Assembly (NCBI RefSeq): GCF_932526225.1
Contig: NC_064036.1
Coordinates: forward strand, 19,984,953 to 20,048,952
Length of the DNA stretch: 64,000 nucleotides
From: Nematostella vectensis
Taxonomy: Eukaryota > Cnidaria > Anthozoa > Actiniaria > Edwardsiidae
Direction: 5' to 3'
This document shows, one piece after another, positions 51,981-63,199 of this stretch. Each line of letters begins with the position of its first letter. The first letter of the stretch is position 1. The translations under genes were made by a program, and so were the position numbers. The notes under the pieces are model-generated. The model did no database searches. It was not told where the DNA came from and saw nothing but the letters and a program-made list of their open reading frames with translations.

Positions 51981-52358
51981 CTACTTGATGTTCAGTTTCT
52001 TCAACTGACGAGTTATACACGCTGGGATGAAAAGGGGCCGAAATGGACGCTTTCGCGTTCGCAAAATTCAGCGGTTATCCGCCAAAAAACATTCAGAAAT
52101 CAAAATGGCGGCAAAGGCAGTTCGAAGGAGTCTTGTTCGAATTTCTGGATTTGGAAAGGGAAGACAACTAAAGAGTAAAAATTGACATGCAAGTCAAGAG
52201 TCTGAACTTCAATGGGGCCATGCTCCATATACCAAGTCCCGAATAGGTCATAGGTCAAACAATGGCTAATCAACGTTATACATACAAGGGGACAAAGGGT
52301 CAGTAAATCAATCCAGGATCGATCAGTTATCATCATGACAATAAGGACAGTAGAGTCG

Positions 52359-52760
52359 CTTGGGACAGTTGGGCCACTTGGGACAGTTGGGCCACTTGGG
52401 ACAGTTGGGCCACTTGGGACAGTTGGGCCACTTGGGACAGTTGGGCCACTTGGGACAGTTGGGCCACTTGGGACAGTTGGGCCAGTTGGGACAGCTGGGC
52501 CACTTGGGACAGTTGGGCCAGCTGGGACAGTTGGGTCACTTGGGACAGTTGGGTCAGTTGGGTCACTAGGGACAGTTGGGTCAGTTGGGTCACTAGGGAC
52601 AGTTGGGTCAGTTGGGTCACTAGGGACAGTTGGGTCACTAGGGACAGTTGGGTCAGTTGGGTCACTAGGGACAGTTGGGTCACTAGGGACAGTTGGGTCA
52701 CTAGGGACAGTTGGGTCACTTGGGACAGTTGGGCCCCTGGGACAGTTGGGTCAGTTGGGT
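52359..52760. repeat. Minisatellite, GGGACAGTTGGG units
   Basis: Left half: 18-bp units (cttgggacagttgggcca). Right half: 18-bp and 27-bp units (ctagggacagttgggtca with an extra gttgggtca). All units are multiples of 9 bp. It is open in more than one frame on both strands (for example LGTVGP repeats on plus, LSQVAQ repeats on minus), which follows from the period being a multiple of three and need not mean coding. Confidence 0.95.
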
Positions 52761-52934
52761 AACACAGGTAGCCCAAGTTTTCCCCTCATACCCCAAAACA
52801 ATCAAAGATGGTGGTTTCTGGGTAATTTACTATACCATTACCCAGAAGGCTTTGGAAGGCTAGTTTAGATCTAAATCCAAAATGGCGACTCTAAAATCAT
52901 GCTTTGAAAATCATTTCTTTCTTGCTTTTATTGT

Positions 52935-53604
52935 GCTTTTTGATTTATTACTCGCCTGTGAAACCACTGAACTATCCGAAGAGGAGCTCAGCTTTATAAA
53001 GGACGCAATCGAATCCTACGAGAAAGGTCAAATCAAAGGGATTCAACGGATTTGTTATCGTAATCAATGCCGTAGGTATAAAGCACGTGCGATCGGTGAT
53101 TCTATGGGACCTCGTACGACAGATCGACTGCGAGCAAGTCAGGATTGTGTGCCCACAGTGTAAGTCTCCGCTACAACCCTGGAGATGGAAACGTGGCCAT
53201 TCAAAAAGGAACAGACTACGAAGCATTTACTGCATCCAGGACGAGATTCTTCTGGTTTCTTGTGTTTACTTATGCAAAAGATCGCACCATGAGATCATTG
53301 CACACGATCCTTCCATTAATTTGGAATTGAAGACATCGCATATAGAGACACCTTTCGTTTTATTTCACAAGTCTGGGGTGACAAAAAAATTGTATGATTA
53401 TGTATCTATAAGCCTGCAAAGTGGGATAAGTATCTCGGATATTGAGAGGCTTATAATCAATCTATAGGGGACACCACATGCAAATCAAGCGAGGTTCAGG
53501 ACTACCATATTTTGAAGTCAATAAAACGTTTGCTGGAAAGAAACTTATTACTCAAATGTTGAGGTCATTTCTCGATACAGAATACATGTACTCACAGCAT
53601 ATGA
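52935..53604 (+). pseudogene. Left inverted arm: 5' part of the transposase-type gene
   Basis: Plus strand, near identical to the complement of 59744-60384. It encodes LSEEELSFIKDAIESYEKGQ and, after a one-base insertion, VRIVCPQCKSPLQPWRW (CxxC zinc-ribbon-like), VSCVYLCKRSHHEIIAHDPS, LFHKSGVTKKLYDYVS and SGISISDIERLI. It ends before the DDE domain. An ATG with hydrophobic start lies just outside at 52882. It keeps about 26 bp, including the CxxC, that the right arm has lost. Confidence 0.8.
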
Positions 53605-53619
53605 AATAGTTGAACAATA

Positions 53620-54412
53620 ACTTGAGTGGCCAACAGCTAATAGCTTGCAGTAAGCCACATGCTGCATTTTGTGCCAATGCTTTTGCGTTGTTTACAACTT
53701 CCAGAGCCTATTTAGATCAAGGAGGGGGGGAGGTACATCAATCACTGTTATGGGTCCCACATCTTACATTGGATTTCACTTGCATGCATGTAACGTATCA
53801 CCCACCCCACCCCTCCTATTTTGTCAACAGATAATTTGTGGACAGTACACAAGCAACCAAGGATAGTTAGAGACCTCTAAAACATTGTTTCACACGTCCC
53901 TAACAATGCTTGGTCAACGTTTGCCTCCCTTCCAAAGAAAGGCTTGGTTACCTTTCAATTTTTTTGCAGGGAACTGTGAAAAGGAGAATCCCTTTAAAGT
54001 GCGTATCACCTCTAGTATTGAGGTTTATTCAAGCTTCAGAGTGCTATCATCTCAGGGGTGATATGCACTTTAAACATGAGGTGCCTGTATAAAGGGATAG
54101 GTCCGCCCACCCCTGGGCCCGAGAAGAATCAGTTATTAATAAGCTGTCAAAGAATTGACATCTAACTGCATCTCTCTGTACCGCGAAATTCACAATACAA
54201 AAGGCATTCAAAGGTACAAATAAATAATTCTTTAGCTCTTTAAACTTGTATGCCTTTTTATTTATTGCAAAATAACATATAATCAGTGACAGTAACTTTT
54301 ACACTTTATATATGTATTCAAAAGTAATCATTTGACTATCTATATTTTTGATTTATAAATCTTGTTTTTAAACAAAGTCCAAAAACATACCATACACAAA
54401 ACAAAAATCACG
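53620..54412. other. No gene recognised
   Basis: Between the left arm and the P-loop gene. No domain or repeat that I can support. Confidence 0.4.
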
Positions 54413-54829
54413 TCAGTTGACCCTGATATTCAGGTCTGCCTCAAGGTGCTGCTCTACCTCTTGCCTCTGAGGTTGGGCAGCCATAAACATCTGATGCTGC
54501 GCTGTGGTCAGCTTATCATCTCGTGCCATGAAGAACGTGTTGAATTCTTCAGGTGTTATACCACAAGCTGCCACATCTAACATGTTAACAGCAGCAGGCA
54601 GTTTCTTGAAAAATACCTGCTGTCTGTTGACTTGCAGTATAACACCTAAACCTTGAAGGGTGTTTATCACCTCCAGAGTTAACTCTGCCGAAGGTCTGCG
54701 CGTTGAAGAAAAGCTTCGAACCACCCTGCATGCTGTGACGTAAGGCCAAGGTAGACTGACAACACGTTTGTTTATGTCTTCGGCACAGACACCAACCCTT
54801 ACAGCCTGTGTCGTCTTCAGAGTACATGA
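54413..54829 (-). CDS. P-loop-type gene, last exon
   Basis: Starts at 54829 after acceptor cttttctag and is open to the stop at 54413: SCTLKTTQAVRVGVCAEDIN, LTLEVINTLQGLGVILQVN, VFFKKLPAAVNMLDVAACG and EEFNTFFMARDDKLTTAQ. It joins the upstream exon (donor CTG|gtaagt at 55692) in phase 0. This C-terminal region has no known motif. The exon itself is intact. Confidence 0.55.
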   Translation of the reverse strand, partial: SCTLKTTQAVRVGVCAEDINKRVVSLPWPYVTACRVVRSFSSTRRPSAELTLEVINTLQGLGVILQVNRQQVFFKKLPAAVNMLDVAACGITPEEFNTFFMARDDKLTTAQHQMFMAAQPQRQEVEQHLEADLNIRVN

Positions 54830-55692
54830 CTAGAAAAGACAAACAAATGTAATAATGAGTTAACTTAAACTTTGTGAAGTAATATTTATCCAGCAATAAA
54901 TAAGTTATTTACGGGCAAATGTAAGTCCATAGTAAAAAACTGCCATAGGATCCCAGTCTTATATAAGTGATATGTAAGAACAAGTTAACAATGTCTGCTA
55001 TCCGATTACTATCATCTGCTATCTGTGATTACAGAGGCCTAATAAAAGGCCCTAATGTACCCTAAGGGGATATCCATAGACCAGCTCTTAGTTTAGACCC
55101 CCTCCCCTCCCCCCCCAAAAATGTTTTATACAAGGAATCAAAATCTACAATGGAAGCACAAACTAGGGGGGGTTCTTCCAGGTTGAAAGATAGGTCTTGT
55201 TGGGAATTATGCACCCCAAAAAAGCCCTGCATGCTGATTATCAAAGATTGCAATGAAGAAATCATTAAAAATATTTTTCATTTTTTTGTACCTTGATTTT
55301 CACTTGCGACGGATGCAGTAGCAGTGAAGGAGACTGTGAAGGAAGGATATTTTTCTAGTGAAAATGTTTAGAAAGGAAGCTGTGACAGAGACGTAACAAA
55401 AAGGAAACCTTCTGTTCCTCTTCCTTCATGCTTCCATCACTGCTTCCAGAACTGTCGATTGATTTTCACTTGAAAATATGTGCCTTCCTTCACCGTCTCC
55501 TTCAGCGCTTCCATCGCAAGTGAAAATCAGCCTTTCAAAATACATCACCCCCCAAAAATGGACTTTTCAATTACAACCCCTAAAAAATACCAGATTGACA
55601 ATTTTTACCCCCTAAAATATGACGAGCACCCCTAACATGCCAAAATGGGAAGAACCCCCCTGGCACAAACTATAATTTGGTAAAATACTTAC

Positions 55693-56721
55693 CAGTTCTG
55701 AAATGCCCTTGATTGTTTCAAGAGTTTCCGCAAGTGTAATGGCCCTTTGCATGGTGTCTGCTGTTATTTTAGTTGGTGTCGGGTCAACTTTCAAGTTAAG
55801 GGTCTTAGGCTAGACCATTTTTTGTTTTCTTTGAGCTTGGCCTGCTCACCACACTACCAGCTGTAGCAGCCCCTTGACACAGAGGAGCATCTTCGTTAGG
55901 CTTTGAGAATTTAAAGTAAAGCTCCTTTGCACTAGGGCTGAGTGAATACTTCACCAAAGTGTCAGCATTGTGCTCAGCATAAATGTTCTCGAACACAGAA
56001 CCAAGAGATTTCAGATTGTATCCGTCGAACAGATCGCATTGCGTTGACATTTCCTTGAGGTCAACTGCCTGTTCTCTTCTCTGGAAGAACAGCAGAATTC
56101 TGTAAGCTGAGCCATTCTTTGCTGCCACAATTTTCGGCCATGCTGACTCCAAAAACTGATGGGGTGTTGTGAACGCCAACATAGCCAGCTTAGCTGATGA
56201 CACGCCTACTCGTTTCCCGCTCTAGTTTCCTTTATTTACATACCAATAGTCCCCGTCGTAACAGTTGCAAAGCCTCTCCCTTGATATACCTGCCTGTGAA
56301 CTCTTCGTATTGGCCGTTATCTTATTGAATAAAGAAAACGCCTCATCGACACAGAGCAGTGGAGCTGTCGCACTCGCAGATGTGTAATGGTGAAACAGTC
56401 CATTTGCCGAAGTTTTATCCACAATAATGTTCTGCTCAATCTTGTCTTCGAGTTCCCGCACGATCGGGTCGATGCAACCCTTCTGGCAGGCTGTATCTTG
56501 TCCGATCCCGAGGGGGCAACCACAACAAAGAACAGATTGCCCTTTTCTTCGTACGTGCCAAAGAGTTTGATAGTCGTGTGGTCTATTAGTGCGCTGGTAG
56601 AAGTTAGCGCACTACACAACAGCATTTTGCACGTGGTTCCATTGCTGGCAGCGAAGGCAGATAGCCAAGCGCTGATGTTTACCGGCACAAAATCATCCAG
56701 AGGGAAGCAAACTTGGCTCAT
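55693..56721 (-). pseudogene. P-loop (DUF3987-like) protein, main part, broken
   Basis: Minus strand. FVPVNISAWLSAFAASNGTT and LFGTYEEKGNLFFVVVAPSG lead to GSDK, a damaged Walker A (GSGKS expected). After a frameshift come CIDPIVRELEDKIEQNIIVD, TSANGLFHHYTSAS, LLCVDEAFSLFNKI (Walker B-like, DE), ISRERLCNCYDGDYWYV, VGVSSAKLAMLAFTTPHQFL and ILLFFQRREQAVDL. This order resembles DUF3987-type proteins (ATPase/helicase-primase-associated), which I recall as repeated in cnidarians. Frameshifts lie near 56490 and 55800, with a stop near 56222. The upstream start is not clear. It lies between the two inverted arms, same strand as the transposase gene. Confidence 0.55.
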
Positions 56722-56759
56722 ACGGGTACCATGCAGATGTTTGCCATGAGGTCTCTAAT

Positions 56760-57519
56760 AGGGTATGTTTTTCAGTATGGGTACCCTAATAACAAATTTT
56801 GATCATAATTATGCTGTATTTAGTTTTGTTAAGACAGTTTCTTTTACATGAATAACAAAATTCTGCTTTGATTTTGATGGGGTCCGTTTTTGAGACCTTG
56901 AAGGCACACCCCTGAGGAAAGCTGATACTACCATAGTGGTTTAATTTTTATTTGTAATATAATTTTCATAAAGCTCGAGGACATTTTCCATTGTTTGTTT
57001 TTGTATCTTATTTATGGTTTCCTGGAAGATCGGATCTACATATAGGACAATTGCCAATTAATATCTTTGCAATTTGCCATATTATATATATTTTTTTGCA
57101 TTTTTATGATAATTTATTTCAAACTGATTATATTCGAACAATCATTTAAGTAAAATCATTTATCATTATAAACATAACTCTCGTGTTCTAAATTTTGGAA
57201 CAGCACAGATAAACTTCATTAGATAATACTTCCTAATTAATTCATTTCAAAGCTTTTAAAGAAACTGAACATTACTGGTAATCATAAAGTGAAAAATAGA
57301 TTTTACTCATACAAATCATTATGGTAAGACAGTAACAGAATGAAACCGAGGACAGAGTAACAGTAAAAAAATTTTTTAATGATTTGAAACAATGCCTTAG
57401 CATGTAATCAACAACAATATGTCTGAGTGAGTGCCTGAAGGCATAATGTTTTACCCCAAACCTGCCACAGATGTTGTTAGTTTACTAGAGGGTATGGGAT
57501 ATCTGAAATAATATATTGT
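56760..57519. other. No gene recognised
   Basis: AT-rich spacer between the CxC-domain gene end and the P-loop gene start. No promoter motif that I would defend. Confidence 0.4.
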
Positions 57520-58660
57520 TTACATTGTGTTTTCAAACAGAGCACTGAAAATGTGTTGCTCCTGAATCAGCTGATCCACTTTACTAGATATATATTTCAG
57601 AGAGCGTACTTCTTTAGGAAAGTTTACTGGCTCAGCTTTAAAAATAGCCAGGTAAATCTGATATAAAAGTTCATAATTAACACTATCTTCCTCAGGATGT
57701 TTGTCAACTAAATCTATAATTTGCTGTAATATAAAACATTTGTAGTTTGGCCAGTTTTCTGGAGCTAAATCTAGTTTACTTTGTTCCATATATTCTTTCG
57801 ATGTTTTGGGTTTTTCATCATGTCTTCTCCTCTTTCGTTGGCCTTCTGTTTTAGATTCTTTGGGTATTCTCTTCCCATAAGGATTGGCACAGTAAAAGCA
57901 TTTGCAATGATCACCACAGCCATATAGTTGTTGGTAGCACCTGCATCTAGACTTGGACGCATTACAGGACAACTTCATCTTGCTTGTAGAATGTCCACGG
58001 CCACAGCTACACATGAGTACATGCTCAGTTGATTTGATTGATTCAGGTGCAGGTATAGAGACTTCTTCACTTCTTGTTGACATAGTGCAAGTTGCGACAG
58101 CATCATAGTGTACATATGACTGGTGGTATAGTGCATAAATTGGAATGGCTGATAAGGCATCTTGTCTAGGTACAAGTGGTAGAACAGGACAGTCACATAT
58201 AGTTGTAACAAACAATGGGACACCGTAAAATGTGTACACTTGGTACACTTTTTCCAAGATCACAGTCAAAATATCCAGATTCCAGGAAGCGTTTTGCAAA
58301 ATCTTCATATAAGCTTTGTTCTGACTTCAGGAGAAAGTCAATATATTCTTCACTGTTGTCTCCAAGCCATTCTTGTACCACAAGTTCCCGTAGCAAAGTC
58401 ACTCGTTCTTCTTCCTTTTGTCCTGCAAACAACTGTAGCCCATTAAGGTGTTGGCGGAGAGCAACACTGCTATCATCCAACAAATATTGCTATTCCATAA
58501 GAAATGGAAGCAAAGCAACAGTTTCCATCACCACTGATAGGAATTCTTGTAAAGCCATAGTTCTCTACTATCCCATCAAGTTTTCCATAGTCATCACCTG
58601 GCTGTACACTTTCTTGAGTAAATTGATTTAGAATGGTATGTGAATCAAGCCAGACCCTTT
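57520..58660 (-). pseudogene. OTU protease-like domain and CxC zinc domain (3' part of transposon gene)
   Basis: Continues the transposase chain. VWLDSHTILNQF and RIPISGDGNCCFASIS carry an OTU-type DGNC (58518-58529). QEWLGDNSEEYIDFLLKSEQ and FAKRFLESGYFD follow, then (after a frameshift near 58220) CDCPVLPLVPRQDALSAIPI and HQSYVHYDAV, the OTU His block (58096-58110). The open 262-codon end holds CSCGRGHSTSKMKLSCN, SRCRCYQQLYGCGDHCKC and CANPYGKR, a CxC zinc-binding domain, then a charged helical tail to 57520. OTU domains are cysteine proteases (mostly deubiquitinases), and CxC domains bind DNA. The Asp, Cys and His are present. Frameshifts near 58490 and 58220 break it. Confidence 0.65.
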
Positions 58661-59797
58661 TGTTACTCTTTAAAGGAGCCTTGTAGTTTCTGATATCACA
58701 TTCATAACTTCAGCTCTTTTGTTGATGTTCACTATTTCATCAACTGAATTCATTCCACTGTCTGATATTTCATCGTCGTAATCACCATCAGAACTGGAAG
58801 ATTCATAACTAGGCAAACTGGTTTCATAACTACGATTTGCTTCCAAAAACTGCCTATCAAGCTGAACAGATTCACAACCAATTCCAAATCTTTCTTTTGT
58901 AAGAAGTTCCCCGTTTGCAAGATAATTCCGAAACCATTCAGAGACTGGTGTTATAACTTTCAGTCCTCTTGTATATTTACCATTGATATGTGACTTGTTC
59001 TCCATGTGAAGGTAAAATATAAAACTTAATAGGGCAACAGCTAAACATATCCCGATACGGCTTTTGTTCATCCACTTTCTTATCTTCTTGTGCAAACTTT
59101 CATTCTTGTTTGTCCCAATGCCAGGAGGAATGTCTGACAAACATCCTTTAGTTACATGCAGCCGTATTAATGCTTTTTTAATTTCTTTAGCAGCAGCCTG
59201 TGGAAACACGCGGTCATTGTCAACTAATTGTGTTTCCCATTTTGCAATATATTGCAAAAGATTAGACTCGATGGTCTTTGGACAGGGAGTGTGCTTATTT
59301 CTTTGACTTCCAAGATCATCTTGTTGGCGAAAACAAAGTCTTAAATCCTTTAAAAGAATCTTCCGAGTATTTTTAGCATGCTTAAAGACCTTTTAGGGAT
59401 CTTTAAGACAATGAGCTGTATTGCATGGAATATGTCAAGTTTCACATTAAGAGTTTCTCCAAAAATTTCTTGAAGTTTTTTCCGAATGGTACAACAGTTG
59501 TCAATTACGCAGCCCTCAATTTTCTCGTCAGCTAACCTAATTTGAAGTCCTTGGAGAAGTCATTTGACATTGTCTAAAAATGTTCCTTTGGTTAATCTCC
59601 ATCCTAAAATGTCACTTATTTTCATTCATAACAATGAAAAGACAGTCAAACATTTTCTTCCAAGCTTTATGTTCCCAGTAACCGACATTTGCAGAGGCTT
59701 TAAAAGTGTGGTCTAATGAAATCCACTTTCCGAGTTTTTGACTCATATGCTGCCAGTACATGTATTCTGTATCGAGAAAAGACCTCATCAACATTTG
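58661..59797 (-). pseudogene. DDE transposase core (MULE/KDZ-like), broken
   Basis: From 59794: FLDTEYMYWQHMSQKLGKW, ISLDHTFKASANVGYW (first Asp, 59697-59717), FDCLFIVMNE. After a frameshift: GWRLTKGTFLDNVK, stop, LLQGLQIRLADEKIEG, CVIDNCCTIRKKL (second Asp, 59491-59505), NVKLDIFHAIQLIV. After another frameshift, the open part 59257-58670: VFPQAAAKEIKKALIRLHVT, CLSDIPPGIGTNKNESLHKK (Glu, 59099-59101) and RIGICLAVALLSFIFYLHM. The DHTFK, DNCC and GTNxNExLH spacing fits a DDE transposase of Mutator/KDZ-type; the exact superfamily is uncertain. It joins the OTU/CxC part in the same direction with a one-base shift near 58672. Confidence 0.65.
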
Positions 59798-60384
59798 AGT
59801 AATAAGTTTCTTTCCAGGAAACGTTTTATTGACTTCAAAATATGGTAGTTCTGAACCTCGCTTGATTGCATGTGGTGTCCCCTATGTAGATTGATTATAA
59901 GGCTCTCAATATCCGAGATACTTATCCCACTTTGCAGGCTTATAGATACATAATCATACAGTTCTTTTGTCACCCCAGACTTGTGAAATAAAACAAAAGG
60001 TGTCTCTATATGCGATGTCTTCAATTCCAAATTAATGGAAGGATCGTGTGCAATGATCTCATGGTGCGATCTTTCGCATAAGTAAACACAAGAAACCAGA
60101 GTAATCCTGGATGCAGTAAATGCTTCGTGGTCTGTCTCTTTTAGAATGGCGACGTTTCCATCCCCAGGGTTGCAGCGGAGACTTGCTCGCAGTCGATCTG
60201 TCGTACGGGGTCCCATAGAATCACCGACCGCACGTGCTTTATACCTACGGCATGATTAGGATAACAAATCCGTTGAATCCCTTTGATTTGACCTTTTTCG
60301 TAGGATTCGATTGCGTCCTTTATAAAGCTGAGCTCCTCTTAGGATAGTTCAGTGGTTTCACAGGCGAGTAATAAAGCAAAAAGC
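59744..60384 (-). pseudogene. Right inverted arm: 5' part of the transposase gene
   Basis: Minus strand, near identical to 52935-53604. It encodes LVSCVYLCERSHHEIIAHDP, LFHKSGVTKELYDYVSISLQ and SGISISDIESLIINL, leading into the DDE core. It lacks about 26 bp present in the left arm between two AAGTC repeats, which removes the CxxC segment, and has a TAA early in LS-EELSFIK (position near 60340). It is thus damaged independently of the left arm. Confidence 0.8.
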
Positions 60385-60399
60385 AAATAGTCAGCGGTA

Positions 60400-62953
60400 T
60401 CTAAGCTTTACAACAGTGCTTTCGGTCCCCACGTTTAATCCCTCGTCGTTGTGCTGAAGCCAGCACAAGTTGATGGTTGATTGTTGCTTGTATTTTTCAT
60501 CAAAAATACAGCTATGAGCATATTAGGAGAGTGTCTCAGGACATCATAAAGTCTTTTGGGGCATAATTGAGTGCCTTGCTTATGGATATTTGCAAGCAAA
60601 GGTGGATTCATGATGATTTTTTCTTGTTTGGCTTTGCCTGGATGAGAAAATAATTTTCTAATGAATCACCACAGCTCTCCTAAATGCTGTCTTTTCTGAA
60701 ACCAAATTGATTCAAAAATTGTTTACACTGCTATTCTGGGTCTGTATGACCTGGAATTGATTTGTTTGGCTTCGGGGTGAAAAGACTTATAAAAAACCAT
60801 CTGACTTTGGGGAGAGGAGTGTTGACTGGCCCTCCCCTCGTGAATTTTTCCCTGGATCTCTCAGAATGCTTTTCAATCCGTTAAGGCATCTTCGTGGTTT
60901 TACAAGCCTTCAAGGAGTGGACATTGTGTTTTGAGGCCATGGAAATGAACCTGGAGGATCAGAATAAAGGTATCTATTTGTGTCTTGAGCTGTGTTTGCT
61001 GACTCTCTCCCTTGTACAAGTAACATTGAGCATCATTCCCCACTCAACAAGTCATGAAATGCTAAATTCTTCATCAAACATTCCATTAACACTGGACAAG
61101 AAAGAACTGCAATTCTTATATATAAGTATATTTATAGACAGAAATAGTTATAGGGAGTTTTCTTTTAAAATCTCCACTTGCTCTTTGTAGCTTGAAGCAG
61201 CCACAAGAATCCTTGATCCATGTGTTCATCCTTTCTATTAAAGCCTTTCAAGTTACATGGTTTGATTTTAGTATATTTTATTGAAAGTTGTATAAAGGCT
61301 TAGAATACATGTTATAATTGCCTGACATGTAACTGTATTTTCTTTTTTTTTCTTGATTGCTTTTACTTTTTGAAAATTTGTTTTGCTTTCATTTATTATT
61401 CGAATCATATCATCACCTGGTGCCCCTCTCTCCCTGTTCTATCCCTTAGCTTGTAAAGTTGAATAACTACTGCCCATAAAGGATGATTATCCAACCTCAC
61501 AATACATGGTTAGGGAAGAGTACCAATTAGGAAATTATAAAATGACCCCATACATTGAGTTGAATGTAACATTATTGAAGTCCCATACACTGAGTACAGG
61601 TGTATAGAGAGAATCAAGAATTTTATTTGCTGCAGTATAATTCATGCAAGACTTACAACCTTTAGGCACTGTGATATAAAAGATCAATAGAAAGCACAAT
61701 CAAATTAACACAAAACTGAGTGTAAACCAATCCTATGTTAAATCTATCAATGCCTTTAAAATAGGAGCTGTGAAAGATCTGAGGGTTTATGCTTACCTGG
61801 CACTTGAAAATTTAAAATCATAACAGAGGACAATAGCTTTAATTGTTTCTGCCCAAGTCTAGATTGAATAACACCATGGCACAACAATAAAACAGGCAAA
61901 TATGCATTTCTAGGCCATCCCCCATGTCACATCGACAAACTGTTTTGCATTTAGTATTTTCTGGAAGGTAATGTTGTGACTAAACATATACATTATGCAA
62001 GTGTATCCAGTTTCCTAAGTACAGCATATGTTATGAATTTGAGAAACAGCATCTCAGAGACTTGGGTTGAGGTAAAGTGATTGAAGAGACTAGACACGTG
62101 ATATATAATTTAGCACTTCATGATAGAGTTAGTGATGCTTGTCCTCTTTATTTTGTCTACACATTAGTCTACTCAACTGATTTGACAAATTCCTATTTTC
62201 TAGTGCAGTTGTGCATAATACTGCTATCAAATATTATTTTTTCCCTTTCAATTCTCCAATATTCAACCAGCAGGCCAAACTAAAGTGAAGAACCAGCTAG
62301 TCATTTCATATCTAATACACTTATACATATATGGTACTATATTATATCCTAAGCACTAATACAAATGCATAAAATAGATTGTTTTTGCCTTTGTCTATTT
62401 TCAAAGAAAGCTAAAACCTAAGACAAATATGCAAGCAAGTAGTGTGTACCATCAGCTTTGAGGTTATATTCTACAACTTACACTGGCAATACTCGAAGGG
62501 TCATCCATACCAAACACACTCCAAAATATCGCTTATTTGAATTACTTTTGTTGATTTAGAGTGATTTCGTTGCAGAGTTTGTCCAATTTCCTGAAAATAG
62601 CGAAACTGGATCGAGGGTTGTTTTGCAAAAAGATCACCAAATTTACCTCAAATTATGGGGGTATTATAATCCAAACCACCACACGAGTGCAACACTAGAT
62701 ATGAAGTTAGTTTTTCTTGAATATAAAAAGGAACTATATGCGAGATGCTTACGCTGTATTTGGCAATCATACAGCTTTTACTTATTTTTCAGATATTCTT
62801 GAAGAATGATAAAATTTAATATTTTGCCAAAAAGGAATTTTACCCTTTTTTCGAGCTAGCAAAAACACCCTCGTTATAACTCGATATCTCATCAAGTGCA
62901 TTTTTGGTTAAAGTTTTAATAAAAAAACATCTAAAAATAAAATATCTCTTTTT
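60400..62953. other. No gene recognised
   Basis: AT-rich. The open stretches at 60894-61190 and 62077-62283 (plus) have hydrophobic but unrecognised content. Confidence 0.45.
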
Positions 62954-63199
62954 AGTATACACCTATTTCTAAAAAAAATGGGGAATGGCTTATGGGTACT
63001 AATTATTTGTAAATTTAAAGGTGTTAAATAAAGTCCAGCAATGTCAAAGCCAAGCATTGGTAACCTTTAATGGATAATTGTTTTGATTAATCCATTTTCT
63101 TCGAGACGCATGGTTACTTTCGGTCGGTCGTAGAACTGCCATTTGCCAATCGCCATTTGCCATTTGCACTGACAACCTTAATTGAAATAGGTGTATACT
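62954..63199. mobile_element. MITE candidate with perfect 16-bp TIR
   Basis: AGTATACACCTATTTC at 62954-62969 and its exact complement at 63184-63199; 246 bp in total, noncoding. The flanks are T-rich on the left and tggc on the right, so no clear target duplication. Confidence 0.55.

Larger units (their letters stand above)
48155..52000 (-). mobile_element. Decayed CR1-like retrotransposon (element 3), relative of element 1
   Basis: Minus strand: ORF1 remnant (51980-51110), endonuclease remnant (50900-50271), RT and C-terminal region (50270-48155), and a short (TCTA)n tail with AATAAAG (48155-48175). The tail, the esterase-type ORF1 and the polymerase motifs are those of element 1, but there are many stops and frameshifts, so it is much older. 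The 5' boundary is approximate. Confidence 0.88.

Noticed and set aside
52335-52868. Long open frame of LGTVGP repeats as a structural (collagen/elastin-like) protein
   Set aside because: It is produced by a minisatellite whose period is a multiple of three, and the opposite strand is equally open. No signal or flanking domain.
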